Shown one piece after another: positions 7,702 to 14,269 of a DNA stretch of 19,133 nucleotides. Position numbers and translations under genes: made by a program. The notes beneath the pieces were generated by a model. It ran no database searches and was not told where the DNA came from. It was given only the letters and a program-made list of their open reading frames with translations. The stretch covers positions 1-19,133 of the forward strand of contig JASLBU010000058.1 of the NCBI GenBank assembly GCA_030146365.1. The letters are read 5' to 3'. Position 1 is the first letter of the stretch; each line of letters begins with the position of its first letter. Source of the DNA: Candidatus Limnocylindria bacterium. Its GTDB lineage: Bacteria; Chloroflexota; Limnocylindria; QHBO01.

Positions 7702-8181
7702 TCAGCGGCTCGGCCGCTCCGCCACGTCCGCGACCCGGCCGCCGCTCGCGCGGACGAGATCCTCGGGGCTGATGGCGAAGACGGCATCAGGGAGCCCCGC
7801 CGCAGCCCACACCGCCTCGTGTCGGAGCAGGTCGCGGTCCACGAGCAGCGTGGCGGGGCTTGCGTGGCCGAAGGGCGGCACGCCGCCGATGGCGAACCCG
7901 GTCGCGTTCCGCGCCTCGTCGCCGGTGGCGCGACGCACCTGCGCGGCCCCGAGCTCGCCCGCCAGCCGCTCGACGTCCACGCGGTTCGAGCCGGACACGA
8001 GCGCGACAACCGGCGAGCCGTCGGCCACGAAGACGAGCGACTTCACGATCTGGGCGACCTCGCAGCCGATTGCCCTGGCGGCATCCTCCGCCGTGCGCGT
8101 GCCTTCGGGGAAGCGCCGGACGTCGATGTCGAGGCCCGCGGCGAGCGCGGCATCGGCCACGCGGGTGACGTTCGGGTGCAT
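7702..8181 (-). CDS. YbaK/ProX-type aminoacyl-tRNA deacylase-like protein
   Basis: This 159-residue protein is a single YbaK/aminoacyl-tRNA synthetase-associated domain. It shows the conserved IVKSLVF strand with catalytic-site Lys47 (residues 45-51), VALVSGSNRVD (59-69) and the GFAIGGVPPFGH loop (95-106), which carries the GxxPxG-like substrate motif. Members hydrolyse mischarged tRNAs, such as Cys-tRNA(Pro) or Ala-tRNA(Pro), in trans of prolyl-tRNA synthetase; which one applies here cannot be told. Length is typical for a free-standing member. The ATG at 8181 is preceded by TAGGAT exactly 6 nt upstream and lacks a Shine-Dalgarno site. It is divergent from the riboswitch-led thiamine operon and is followed by the GIDE-like gene. 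Confidence 0.92.
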   Translation of the reverse strand: MHPNVTRVADAALAAGLDIDVRRFPEGTRTAEDAARAIGCEVAQIVKSLVFVADGSPVVALVSGSNRVDVERLAGELGAAQVRRATGDEARNATGFAIGGVPPFGHASPATLLVDRDLLRHEAVWAAAGLPDAVFAISPEDLVRASGGRVADVAERPSR

Positions 8182-8187
8182 CGGCCG

Positions 8188-8193
8188 ATCCTA
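8188..8193 (-). promoter_or_regulatory. Candidate -10 hexamer for a leaderless YbaK transcript
   Basis: The coding strand reads TAGGAT, six bases CGGCCG, then ATG at 8181. The spacing is the same as for the sulfurtransferase, hydrolase and Bcp genes. No Shine-Dalgarno sequence or clear -35 is seen. Confidence 0.55.
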
Positions 8194-8211
8194 GCCCCAC
8201 CGCGATGCCCG

Positions 8212-8220
8212 TGTTAGGCT
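8212..8220 (+). promoter_or_regulatory. Candidate extended -10 element for the thiamine operon
   Basis: TGTTAGGCT contains the extended -10 TGN directly before TAGGCT (8215-8220), which fits TANNNT. Transcription would start near 8227, about 13 nt before the first base of the riboswitch P1 stem, which is a sensible distance. No good -35 is visible, as expected for extended -10 promoters. Confidence 0.5.
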
Positions 8221-8239
8221 GGGAACTCGATCCACGAGA

Positions 8240-8330
8240 CGACAGGGGAGCGCGACAGCGCTGAGAGTGCGGACGGACGCCGTCCGCAGACCCTCGAACC
8301 TGATCCGGGTCATGCCGGCGAAGGAAGTCG
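8240..8330 (+). promoter_or_regulatory. TPP riboswitch (THI element)
   Basis: The aptamer of the thiamine pyrophosphate riboswitch is recognisable by its conserved core: GGGG then GCGC in the 5' half, CTGAGAGT at 8261-8268, ACCCTCGAACCTGAT at 8289-8303, then CCGGGTCATGCCGGCGAAGGAA. Helix P1 can form from CGAC (8240-8243) with GTCG (8327-8330). The variable P3 arm is a perfect 8-bp hairpin, GCGGACGG (8269-8276) with CCGTCCGC (8280-8287). In known examples TPP binding lowers expression of the downstream genes. Here those are a thiamine kinase and a thiamine-type ECF transporter, which fits feedback control of salvage. Confidence 0.96.
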
Positions 8331-8332
8331 AT

Positions 8333-8361
8333 GGCACCGCGTGCGGTGCCTGCCGCACCGC
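8333..8361 (+). promoter_or_regulatory. Mutually exclusive hairpins after the TPP aptamer (candidate expression platform)
   Basis: Segment A, GGCACCGC (8333-8340), and segment B, GCGGTGCC (8343-8350), are perfect complements. Segment C, GCACCGC (8355-8361), is complementary to the first seven bases of B with a 5-nt loop. B can therefore pair with A or with C but not both, and A starts two bases after the P1 stem. No U-run follows, so if this is the switch it probably acts through ribosome access or Rho rather than an intrinsic terminator. The AGGAGG ribosome binding site lies at 8398-8403. Confidence 0.45.
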
Positions 8362-8418
8362 CCAACTGTGCTGCCCTGCCGTCTCACCGCCCACGACAGG
8401 AGGCTGCAGCGCGCTCAG

Positions 8419-9087
8419 GTGACGACCGTGATCGTGGCATCCGGATCGCTGGACCCGCTGGATGAGCGCTGGCTCGACGGCGCCGCCCTCCTGGTGGCCG
8501 CCGATGGCGGCGCCGTGACGCTCGATGGCCTCGGCGTTCGGCCGGACCGTCTCGTGGGCGACCTCGACTCCACACCGCCGGAGCTGGTCGTCGCCCTGGA
8601 GCGATCCGGCACGGTCGTCGATCGCCATGCCGCGGACAAGGAGGCCTCCGACCTCGAGCTTGCCCTCGGCTGGGCGCTTGCCGCCTCTCACCGGCCGGCC
8701 GAAGAGGACATCGTCCTGCTCGGGGCGACCGGTGGCCCGCGCCTGGACCACCAGCTGGCGAACCTGCTGCTGCTCGCCGACCCGGCCCTGGCGGGCCGCC
8801 CCGTGCGGCTGGCCCACGGGCCGTCCACTGCCCGCGCCCTGCGTGGCGGCGAGCGCCTCGTGGTCGGCGGCATGCCGGGAGATCTCGTCAGCCTGCTTCC
8901 GCTCGGGGGCGACGCCGTCGGCGTCTCGACGAGCGGCCTTCGATGGCGCCTCGACGACGCGACGCTCGCCCTGGGAGCGTCCCGCGGGCTCAGCAATGAG
9001 ATCGTCGCCGCTTCCGCGTCGGTCACCCTTCGCGACGGCCTTCTGCTCGTCGTCGAGACATCGCAGCAAGGAGCCTCTGCACCATGA
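8419..9087 (+). CDS. thiN: Thiamine pyrophosphokinase
   Basis: This 222-residue enzyme transfers pyrophosphate from ATP to thiamine, making TPP in the cytoplasm. The N-terminal catalytic half shows AADGGA (residues 27-32), VGDLDS (46-51), KEASDLELAL (74-83) and GATGGPRLDHQLANL (102-116), all standard motifs that place Asp residues around the Mg-ATP. The C-terminal beta half holds the thiamine-binding strands: SGLRWRLDD, then the GASRGLSN box (186-193). I chose GTG 8419 because the conserved VIVASGS strand follows within three residues. AGGAGG at 8398-8403 is a strong ribosome site but sits 15 nt away, somewhat far. An in-frame GTG at 8341 would lie inside the hairpin region. It is the first gene after the TPP riboswitch, and its stop overlaps the next gene (ATGA at 9084-9087). 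Confidence 0.93.
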   Translation: MTTVIVASGSLDPLDERWLDGAALLVAADGGAVTLDGLGVRPDRLVGDLDSTPPELVVALERSGTVVDRHAADKEASDLELALGWALAASHRPAEEDIVLLGATGGPRLDHQLANLLLLADPALAGRPVRLAHGPSTARALRGGERLVVGGMPGDLVSLLPLGGDAVGVSTSGLRWRLDDATLALGASRGLSNEIVAASASVTLRDGLLLVVETSQQGASAP

Positions 9088-9668
9088 CCACCACCGCCCA
9101 CCCCGAGACGTCGTGGCGGATCGTCGACATCGTCGTCGCGGCAGTCGTCGCAGTGGCGTTCGGCGTCGTCTTCCAGGCGTGGAACGTCCTGTGGGAGACA
9201 GCCACCTTCGTCGCGCCGCCGATCCGCGGCGCGATCTATGGGGTGTGGATGATCCCCGCCGTCCTCGTCCCGCTCATCGTCCGCCGGCCGGGCGCCGCAC
9301 TCTTCGGCGAGACCGTGGCCGCCGCTGCCTCCATGCTGTTCGGAGCACAGTGGGGTCTCCTCACGGTGGTGTATGGCCTCGTCCAGGGGGCTGCCGCCGA
9401 GCTCGCCTTCGCCTTCGGCCTCTATCGGCGCTGGACGCTGCCGGTCGCGATGGGCGCCGGCGCGGCCGCCGGGCTCGCGGGCGCGCTCCTCGACCTCGCC
9501 TTCTTCTACGCCGACTGGGCTGCCGACTGGCAGCTGCTGTACGTGGCGCTGGTCACGGTGAGCGCCTCGCTCATCGCCGGCCTCGGGTCGTGGCTCCTGC
9601 TGCGTGCCCTGGTGGCCACCGGCGTCCTCTCCGCCTTCGAGGCCGGGCGGGACCAGCGAGAAGTCTGA
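9084..9668 (+). CDS. ykoE: ECF transporter substrate-binding (S) component, YkoE family (thiamine/HMP)
   Basis: The 194-residue protein is an integral membrane protein with about five or six hydrophobic helices (roughly residues 14-34, 48-66, 72-98, 101-114, 120-143 and 148-176). YkoE features include the N-terminal RIVDIVVAA stretch, GAIYGVWMIPAVLVPLIVRRPGAA (split here by a helix end at about residue 66), the ETVAAAASMLFG helix and the LVQGAAAELAF helix. YkoE is the S subunit of YkoEDC, which imports thiamine or its hydroxymethylpyrimidine (HMP) precursor. The ATG overlaps the kinase stop by 4 nt. Its partners, the ATPase and T subunits, follow directly, so all parts of one ECF transporter are encoded here. 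Confidence 0.9.
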   Translation: MTTTAHPETSWRIVDIVVAAVVAVAFGVVFQAWNVLWETATFVAPPIRGAIYGVWMIPAVLVPLIVRRPGAALFGETVAAAASMLFGAQWGLLTVVYGLVQGAAAELAFAFGLYRRWTLPVAMGAGAAAGLAGALLDLAFFYADWAADWQLLYVALVTVSASLIAGLGSWLLLRALVATGVLSAFEAGRDQREV

Positions 9669-9682
9669 GCGGAGCGCGCGGC

Positions 9683-9688
9683 GACAAT
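9683..9688 (+). promoter_or_regulatory. Weak internal -10-like hexamer before ykoD
   Basis: GACAAT stands exactly 6 nt (GCCGCC) before the ykoD ATG at 9695, the same geometry as the TANNNT boxes of other genes here, but the first base is G. It could give the ATPase and T subunit expression independent of the riboswitch. No Shine-Dalgarno site is clear here except a GGAG at 9671-9674, some 20 nt away. Confidence 0.25.
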
Positions 9689-9694
9689 GCCGCC

Positions 9695-11161
9695 ATGACG
9701 GTGGCGACGCGACCCGCGCGGATCGAGGCTCGCGGCTGGGGCGTTCGTCACGCCGGGCGCCGGGAGTGGGCGCTCCGGGGGCTCGACCTCGTGATCGAGC
9801 CGGGAGAGCGGGTGCTGCTGCTGGGACCGTCGGGGGCCGGCAAGTCAACCCTGCTGACCGGAGCCGCCGGCCTCATCGACCCGAGGAGTGGTGCCCAGAC
9901 CGAGGGCGCGCTGCTCGTCGATGGCCGGGATGCCCGCGCGGCCCGCGATCGGTCCGGGCTGGTGTTCCAGGACCCGGAGGCGCAGCTCATCATGGGCCGG
10001 GCCGGTGACGACGTGGCCTTCGGCCTCGAGAACCGCTGCGTGCCGACCGGCGAGATCTGGCCGCGCGTGGACGCCGCGCTTGCAGCCGTCGATTTCCCCT
10101 ACGCACGAGATCGCGCGACGCACGCTCTGTCGGGCGGCGAGCAGCAGCGGCTGGCGCTGGCCGGGGCGCTCGCCCTGCGGCCGGGGCTGCTGCTCCTGGA
10201 CGAGCCCACGGCCAATCTCGACCCAGACGGCGCGGCCGATGTCCGCGATGTCCTGCGCCGCATCCTCGACAGATCGGGCGCGACGCTGCTGCTGGTCGAG
10301 CACCGCGTCGACGAGGCGGTGGCCCTGGTCGAGCGGGTGGTCGTCCTCCAGGCCGGCGGTGGCGTCGTCGCCGACGGCACGCCGCGCGACGTCTTCCATG
10401 TTCACGGCACCGCACTGGCCGCGGCCGGCGTCTGGGTGCCGGACCACCCGCCTGCGGCGCCGCCTCGGCGCGAGCGCGCCAGGCCGGGAGCCCTGGTGCT
10501 CGGCGAGCGCGTGGCCTACCGGTATCCGGGAGCCGACCGCGACGCGCTGTCGGGGGTCGACCTCCAGGTCCGCTCGTCCGAGGCGCTGGCGGTCGTCGGA
10601 CCGAACGGAAGCGGGAAGTCGACGCTGGCACTGCTGCTGGCCGGACTGATCGCCCCGCGGCGCGGTACCGTGAGGGCGACCGAGGCGCTGGCGTCCGGGC
10701 ACGGCCACGAGACGATCGCCGGGTGGCCGGCGCGCGACCTGGCCCGGCGGATCGGCACGGTGTTCCAGAACCCCGAGCACCAGTTCCTCGCCTCGTCGGT
10801 CCGCGAGGAGCTGCTCCTGGGACCGCGGCTTGCCGGCGAGCCCCCCGCGGTCGGCGCGCACCGCGCCGATGAGCTGCTCGACCGGCTTCACCTTGCCCCA
10901 CTGGCGGCGGCCAACCCGTTCACGCTGTCCGGCGGCGAGAAGCGACGCCTCTCGGTGGCCACCGCCCTGTCCAGCGCCCCGGCCATGCTCGTCCTCGACG
11001 AGCCGACGTTCGGCCAGGACCGGCGGACGTGGAGCGAGCTCCTCGGCCTGCTCGCGGGCCTGCGGGACCAGGGGCGCGCGATCGCGTTCGTGACGCACGA
11101 CCGCGCCTTCGTCGCGGCCCTCGCCGACCGCACCCTCGAGCTGGCCGGTGGGCGACGCTGA
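9695..11161 (+). CDS. ykoD: ECF transporter ATPase, two fused ABC domains (YkoD-like)
   Basis: The 488-residue protein joins two complete ABC ATPase domains, so it replaces the separate EcfA and EcfA' subunits. Domain 1 (about residues 10-245) has Walker A GPSGAGKST (44-52), Q-loop VFQDPEAQ, signature LSGGEQQ (145-151), Walker B LLLLDE (165-170) and switch His203. Domain 2 (about 265-485) has Walker A GPNGSGKST (302-310), Q-loop VFQNPEHQ, signature LSGGEKRR (411-418), Walker B MLVLDE (431-436) and switch His468. Both sites look catalytically intact. It hydrolyses ATP to drive the thiamine-type ECF transporter together with the adjacent membrane subunits. ATG 9695 begins 26 nt after the ykoE stop; the open frame extends further upstream only as a shadow of ykoE. 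Its stop shares one base with the ykoC start (TGATG). Confidence 0.95.
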   Translation: MTVATRPARIEARGWGVRHAGRREWALRGLDLVIEPGERVLLLGPSGAGKSTLLTGAAGLIDPRSGAQTEGALLVDGRDARAARDRSGLVFQDPEAQLIMGRAGDDVAFGLENRCVPTGEIWPRVDAALAAVDFPYARDRATHALSGGEQQRLALAGALALRPGLLLLDEPTANLDPDGAADVRDVLRRILDRSGATLLLVEHRVDEAVALVERVVVLQAGGGVVADGTPRDVFHVHGTALAAAGVWVPDHPPAAPPRRERARPGALVLGERVAYRYPGADRDALSGVDLQVRSSEALAVVGPNGSGKSTLALLLAGLIAPRRGTVRATEALASGHGHETIAGWPARDLARRIGTVFQNPEHQFLASSVREELLLGPRLAGEPPAVGAHRADELLDRLHLAPLAAANPFTLSGGEKRRLSVATALSSAPAMLVLDEPTFGQDRRTWSELLGLLAGLRDQGRAIAFVTHDRAFVAALADRTLELAGGRR

Positions 11162-11961
11162 TGCGGCTCCTGGCGCCGCTGGTCCCGGATCCCGAGGCTG
11201 CGCTGGCTCGCGCAAACCCGGTTGCCAAGCTGGCGGCAGCCGCACTCGTCATGATCGGGCTGTTCGCCTCTCTCGACGGCGTGACCGCCGGGATCGTGCT
11301 CGCCGGCCTGCTCCTGTTGCTCCCGGCGTCCGGCCTCCCGGCGGGCGCCCTTATCCGCCGCGCCTGGCTCGTCGGCATCGCCGCCGTCTCCATCGGCATC
11401 TTCAACGTCCTGTTCGCCGCCGAGCAGCTGGGGGCCGTCGTGGCGGTCGGGCCACTGGCCATCGGCGCCGAGACCCTGTTCGACGGCTTGGGGCTGGCCG
11501 CGCGTCTGCTCGCCATCGTGCTGGTCGGCCTGCTCGCCACGGCGACCACGCAGCCGACCGACCTGGCGGACGCGCTGATCCAGCAGCTGCGGGCGTCCCC
11601 ACGGTTCGCGATCGGGGCGCTGGCGGCCCTGCGCCTGCTTCCCCTCCTCGCGGAGGAGTGGCAGGTGCTCGCCATGGCGAGACGCGCGCGCGGCGTCGAG
11701 GCCGGGCGCTCGCCGGTCGCCGCCGTCCGGCTGGCCGCGGGCCAGCTGCTGACCCTGCTCGTGGGCGCCATCCGCCGCGGTACGCGGATGGCGGCGGCCA
11801 TGGAGGCTCGCGGCTTCGGCGCGTTGTCCTGCCGCAGCGTGGCCCGCGCACAGCGCATGCGCGTCAGCGATTGGGGATGGATCGCCGGCGCCGCGTTCCT
11901 CACGGCAGGAGCGGTCGGAGCGAGCGCGTTGCTGGGAACCTGGCGTCCGCTCTTCGGCTGA
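11161..11961 (+). CDS. ykoC: ECF transporter transmembrane (T) component (YkoC/EcfT-like)
   Basis: This 266-residue protein is the T subunit that couples ATP hydrolysis to movement of the S component. Hydrophobic helices lie at about residues 25-56, 68-88, 95-128 and near the C-terminus (239-258). The two cytoplasmic coupling motifs are clear: ARRARG ending at 178, and AMEARGFG (213-220), each with the Ala-Arg-Gly triplet that docks into the ATPases. The N-terminal NPVAKL (19-24) is also typical. The start overlaps the ykoD stop by one base. It is the last gene of the riboswitch operon and its stop is only 6 nt from the stop of the convergent oxidase gene. Confidence 0.92.
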   Translation: MRLLAPLVPDPEAALARANPVAKLAAAALVMIGLFASLDGVTAGIVLAGLLLLLPASGLPAGALIRRAWLVGIAAVSIGIFNVLFAAEQLGAVVAVGPLAIGAETLFDGLGLAARLLAIVLVGLLATATTQPTDLADALIQQLRASPRFAIGALAALRLLPLLAEEWQVLAMARRARGVEAGRSPVAAVRLAAGQLLTLLVGAIRRGTRMAAAMEARGFGALSCRSVARAQRMRVSDWGWIAGAAFLTAGAVGASALLGTWRPLFG

Positions 11962-11967
11962 GGGACG

Positions 11968-13272
11968 TCAGCGCGCCGGGTGCGTTCCCTGAAACGGATC
12001 CAGCCACGTCGGCGCGTGGGTCGCCCCGACGTACCGGCGCGGGTCGAAGGGTTCGAGGGGCAACGTGCGCGCCCGGCCGTCCGCGATGAGCTCCGCCACC
12101 AGCCTGCCGAGGATCGGCGCGTACGGGTGGCCGTGGCCGGTGAGGCCGCAGACGACGTAGGCGCCGGGGACCGGCGTGCCGTCCGTCGTCGGCAGCGGGC
12201 CGGCCATCGGCATCTCCAGCGACGCGAAGTCCAACAGGCCCGCCCAGCAGCGGACGATCCGCGCGTTCGCGATGCGGGGATGAAGCCGGGCGAGGAGCGC
12301 CGCCAGCCGCGGCGGCACCCCCGGCCGCACCCTCATCGAGTACGTGCCGATGCCCATCGATTCGTCCGCCACGGCGAACCCGCCCGCGACCACCTCCCCG
12401 GTTCGCATCTGGCGCCAGTACTCGTTGCACTGGTTCGTCTCGAATCCCGGCTCGCCGATCCGGAACGGCAGCATCTCGGTGACGCATACCGTCTCGCGAA
12501 TCGGCGTCAGGTTCGCCGCCAGGTGCGGCGCCAGGGCCGGCGTCCAGGCGTTGGTGGCCAGCAGGACCGCCCCGGACGCGATGTCGCCGTGGCTGGTCGC
12601 CAGGCCGCTGGTGCGGCCACTGCTCACCAGCAGCCGCTCCGCGCGGACGCCCGTCACCACCATTCCGCCCATCGCCCGCACCGCATCGAGCAGGGCGTAG
12701 CAGAGCCGGAAGGGGTTGAGCTTGCCGTCGCCGGGGGTCCACTTCGCCGCCCGAACCCGGTCCGCCGCCAGGCCCGGCGCCAGCGCCTGCAGCTCATCCG
12801 GGCCGATGATCTCGACGGCGAGGCCCTCCGCCGCCTGGCTCGCAGCCATGGAGCGGATGTGCGCCTCCTCGCCGGAGTCCAGCGCCAGGTCCAGGGAGCC
12901 GCTTCGATCCCACTCGAGGCCGCCCGCCAGCTCGCCGTCCCACGCCTCGATCATGTCGAGCGAGCGCACGGTGTAGTCCAGGATCGACCGTCCACCGGCC
13001 TCCTGGACGAGGCGGGTGACGCGCGGGAAGTGGCCGCCGAGGCCGGCGAGCGCCATTCCGGCGTTGCGTCCCGATGCGCCCCACGCCGGACTGTTGGCCT
13101 CGACCACCAGCGGGCGCATCCCCTCCCGCGCAAGGTGGTAGGCAGCCGATGCGCCGACCATGCCCGCACCGACCACGATCACGTCGGCTCCGACCGGCAG
13201 CCCTGCGCCGGGGTCCGGGACGAACGGCACGGCCTCGGGGGTCGGCGAGAAGGTGGGCGCCAGGTCGGCCAT
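11968..13272 (-). CDS. FAD-dependent oxidoreductase (DAO/PuuB-like amine or amino-acid oxidase family)
   Basis: The 434-residue protein has an N-terminal dinucleotide-binding fold, VIVVGAGMVGASAAYHLA (GxGxxG) ending in an acidic residue (VVEAN), followed by WGASGRNAGM, the family's second FAD contact. The C-terminal half carries the substrate domain and a final FAD loop with GLTGHGHPYAPILGRLVAE. This layout fits the DAO/glycine oxidase superfamily, nearest in pattern to gamma-glutamylputrescine oxidase (PuuB)-like members. It would oxidise an amine or amino acid with O2 and release H2O2 and ammonia. The substrate is not evident, and neighbours do not identify a pathway. A 35-residue tail before the FAD fold is Pro-rich with no signal peptide. 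I chose ATG 13272: upstream in-frame starts would enter the divergent hydrolase gene. TACCCT lies 9 nt before it. Confidence 0.9.
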   Translation of the reverse strand: MADLAPTFSPTPEAVPFVPDPGAGLPVGADVIVVGAGMVGASAAYHLAREGMRPLVVEANSPAWGASGRNAGMALAGLGGHFPRVTRLVQEAGGRSILDYTVRSLDMIEAWDGELAGGLEWDRSGSLDLALDSGEEAHIRSMAASQAAEGLAVEIIGPDELQALAPGLAADRVRAAKWTPGDGKLNPFRLCYALLDAVRAMGGMVVTGVRAERLLVSSGRTSGLATSHGDIASGAVLLATNAWTPALAPHLAANLTPIRETVCVTEMLPFRIGEPGFETNQCNEYWRQMRTGEVVAGGFAVADESMGIGTYSMRVRPGVPPRLAALLARLHPRIANARIVRCWAGLLDFASLEMPMAGPLPTTDGTPVPGAYVVCGLTGHGHPYAPILGRLVAELIADGRARTLPLEPFDPRRYVGATHAPTWLDPFQGTHPAR

Positions 13273-13281
13273 CAGCGGCCG

Positions 13282-13291
13282 AGGGTACCAT
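13282..13291. promoter_or_regulatory. Overlapping divergent -10 hexamers on a GGTACC palindrome
   Basis: Within the 25-bp gap between the oxidase and hydrolase starts, the plus strand has TACCAT (13286-13291) 6 nt before the hydrolase ATG. The minus strand has TACCCT (13287 down to 13282) 9 nt before the oxidase ATG. They share the TA of the GGTACC palindrome at 13284-13289. No -35 and no Shine-Dalgarno sequence is visible for either gene. Confidence 0.5.
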
Positions 13292-13297
13292 CGGCCC

Positions 13298-14260
13298 ATG
13301 ATCCGGACCGAGGAGCTGCGCTTCCGCGCCGGCAACGCGTCGCTGGCCGCGACGCTGACCCTGCCGGCGGGGGATGGCCGCCACCCGTGGGCCCTGCTCG
13401 TGCCCAGCTGGCTGCCGCGTGATCGATCCGGCGGGTGGGATCGCACGGGCCACCCCGCCTGGTTCGCTGCGGACGAGGGGGTTCGGCCGGGGCTGTTCGA
13501 GCGCATCTCGACGCTCCTCGCCGGCCGTGGCGTGGCCAGCCTGCGTTACGACCCGCGGGGCTGCGGTGACTCGGACGGCACGTGGGAGCGGACGGCCATG
13601 TTCACGCGCATCGACGACGCGCGCGACGCCATCGGCGCCATGCGCTCGCGGCCGGAGCTGGACCTTCGGCAGGTGGCGCTCATCGGCCACGGCGACGGTG
13701 CCGGGATCGCCCTGAGCGTCGCGATCGGCGATCCGGTGATCGGGGCGCTCGGCCTGATCGGCCCGTCAGCGCGATCGCTGCGGACGGTCATCCGAGCCGG
13801 CGCATCGGCGCGCGCGCAGCGCGGGACCGACCTGGAGCACCCGATAGTGGCCGCCCTCGACCGCGCCGCCGAGGAGCTCATCGAGCGTGCCGACCGCCGC
13901 GAGCAGGAGATGCCGGTGCGCGTCGCCGACGAGCCAGTCATCGTGGAGCTCGCCGCGTGGGAGCAGGGATTCCACACCCCGCCGCTGGCGTTGGCCACCA
14001 TGCTCCACCGGCCGATCGTCATCGTTCATGGCTCGGACGACGCGTGGTCCCCGGTCCGGGAGGGTGAGCTGCTCGCGGAGATGCTCACCGAGGCCGGCAA
14101 CGACCCGGTGCTGACCGTGGTGCCGGGCGCAGGCCACGACCTCGCCGAGGCCGAGGACGCCGTGCTTGAATCGTTCGTCGACTCCCTGGTCGAACGCATG
14201 GCCCCGCGCGAGCTGCCGCCGGTCCTGGTCGCGATCGAGGAGATGACCGACGGGCGCTAG
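13298..14260 (+). CDS. Alpha/beta-hydrolase fold protein lacking the nucleophile (possible pseudo-enzyme)
   Basis: The 320-residue protein has the alpha/beta-hydrolase core: WALLVPSW strand (31-38), RGVASLRYDPRGCGDSDG (77-94) carrying the oxyanion-side loop, the nucleophile elbow at ALIGHGDGAGIAL (127-139), then VIVHGSDDAWSP (241-252) with candidate catalytic Asp247/248, and VPGAGHDLAE with catalytic His280. The elbow, normally GxSxG, reads G-H-G-D-G, so Gly132 (GGC) replaces the nucleophilic Ser. The Asp and His positions are kept. It resembles S9-like or 'GHSEGG' serine hydrolases in which one AGC-to-GGC change would have removed activity. It could be a binding protein, a non-catalytic partner, or an enzyme using another residue. 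No signal peptide is visible. The TAG stop also forms the start of the Bcp -10 hexamer. Confidence 0.88.
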   Translation: MIRTEELRFRAGNASLAATLTLPAGDGRHPWALLVPSWLPRDRSGGWDRTGHPAWFAADEGVRPGLFERISTLLAGRGVASLRYDPRGCGDSDGTWERTAMFTRIDDARDAIGAMRSRPELDLRQVALIGHGDGAGIALSVAIGDPVIGALGLIGPSARSLRTVIRAGASARAQRGTDLEHPIVAALDRAAEELIERADRREQEMPVRVADEPVIVELAAWEQGFHTPPLALATMLHRPIVIVHGSDDAWSPVREGELLAEMLTEAGNDPVLTVVPGAGHDLAEAEDAVLESFVDSLVERMAPRELPPVLVAIEEMTDGR

Positions 14261-14263
14261 ACT
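14258..14263 (+). promoter_or_regulatory. Candidate -10 hexamer for a leaderless bcp transcript
   Basis: TAGACT stands 6 nt (CGCGCC) before the bcp ATG at 14270, and its first three bases are the TAG stop of the hydrolase gene. Spacing equals that of the sulfurtransferase, YbaK and hydrolase boxes. It may let bcp be transcribed apart from the hydrolase. Confidence 0.5.
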
Positions 14264-14269
14264 CGCGCC

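Noticed and set aside
8341..8418. Extended N-terminus of thiamine pyrophosphokinase from GTG 8341
   Set aside because: The extra 26 residues are not conserved-looking and would be encoded within the alternative hairpins; the strong AGGAGG site lies downstream of that GTG.
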